In this document: positions 6,203-6,417 of the stretch, piece by piece
Numbering within the stretch: the first letter of the stretch is position 1
Layout: every line of letters begins with the position of its first letter
NCBI GenBank assembly: GCA_047971485.1
Contig: JBKDZR010000156.1
Span: forward strand, 1-6,417
Direction of reading: 5' to 3'
From: JBKDZR01 sp047971485
GTDB lineage: Bacteria; Pseudomonadota; Alphaproteobacteria; Rhodobacterales; Rhodobacteraceae
Length of the DNA: 6,417 nt
Program-made: the position numbers and the translations under genes
The notes under the pieces: model-generated
Seen by the model: the letters and a program-made list of their open reading frames with translations, nothing else
Told to the model about the DNA's origin: nothing
Database searches by the model: none

Positions 6203-6417
6203 CTATGCCCGCTGATCGATTACCTTTTGGCGGGGGGTCTTGCTGGCCTGACCGAAGACGCTGTTTTCACCGAACAGCGCGTTGACATAGGCCGTCGCGT
6301 CCATGGCGGCGCCGGTCTTGTCATAGAGGGTCAGGTTGCCCTCTTCATCCACCGACAGCAGCCGGCCATGGCGTTCATCGCTCAGCTCGAACGCGCCGAT
6401 CCGGCCAACGCCATCAT
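6203..6417 (-). CDS. C-terminal 70 residues of an unrecognised protein, truncated by the right edge
   Basis: A minus-strand frame enters from the right edge and stays open for 70 codons to a TAG at 6203-6205. The visible sequence includes GRIGAFELSDERHGRLLSVD, then NLTLYDKTGAAMDATAYVNA, and ends in a basic, polar tail (KTPRQKVIDQRA). It has no obvious membrane segment and reads as a normal protein in GC-rich codons; the other minus-strand frame that opens with ATG at the edge stops after 11 codons. I do not recognise the family, and the N-terminus is missing. It converges on the TetR gene with 12 bases between the stops. It is probably unrelated to the hyu/TRAP operon, since it lies beyond the regulator, and no intrinsic terminator is visible between them. 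Confidence 0.6.
   Translation of the reverse strand, partial: DGVGRIGAFELSDERHGRLLSVDEEGNLTLYDKTGAAMDATAYVNALFGENSVFGQASKTPRQKVIDQRA

Noticed and set aside
6259..6279. Perfect 7-bp inverted repeat (CGCTGTT, 7-base loop, AACAGCG) as a terminator for the TetR gene
   Set aside because: It lies within the coding frame of the right-edge gene and has no T-run after the stem on either strand, so it is more likely incidental.

Overview
The window is high-GC bacterial DNA with dense coding and short intergenic gaps. Its gene set (a TRAP transporter, hydantoinase/oxoprolinase genes and a divergent TetR regulator) suits an alphaproteobacterium, possibly of the Rhodobacterales. That placement is an impression from gene content and composition; the window holds no phylogenetic marker.

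Most of the window, from about 5340 down to 1, is one operon read on the minus strand. Its order is hyuA-like (3234-5333), hyuB-like (1636-3237), a TRAP solute-binding protein dctP (556-1566) and the TRAP small permease dctQ (545 down to the left edge). hyuA and hyuB overlap by 4 bases (ATGA), and dctP and dctQ are 10 bases apart. A 69-base gap with a small GC-rich hairpin separates hyuB from dctP. The large permease dctM is not in the window and would be expected just past the left edge.

A TetR-family regulator (5495-6190, plus strand) is transcribed divergently from the operon. The 161-base intergenic region between it and hyuA (5334-5494) carries several inverted repeats: an 18-base imperfect palindrome directly upstream of the hyuA ribosome binding site, and a set of TTGACA/TGTCAA hexamers. 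These are the best operator and promoter candidates. At the right edge, the last 70 codons of an unrecognised minus-strand gene converge on the regulator with a 12-base gap.

Reading the genes together, a small carboxylated compound would be captured in the periplasm by DctP and imported by the TRAP permease. The cytoplasmic HyuA/HyuB pair would then open it with ATP; this family acts on cyclic amides such as hydantoins, 5-oxoproline and lactams. The TetR protein is the obvious candidate for sensing the substrate or a product. The actual substrate cannot be read from the sequence. I see no tRNA, rRNA, CRISPR array, insertion sequence or phage gene. The system is coherent but built from known families, so I do not claim a new type of system.
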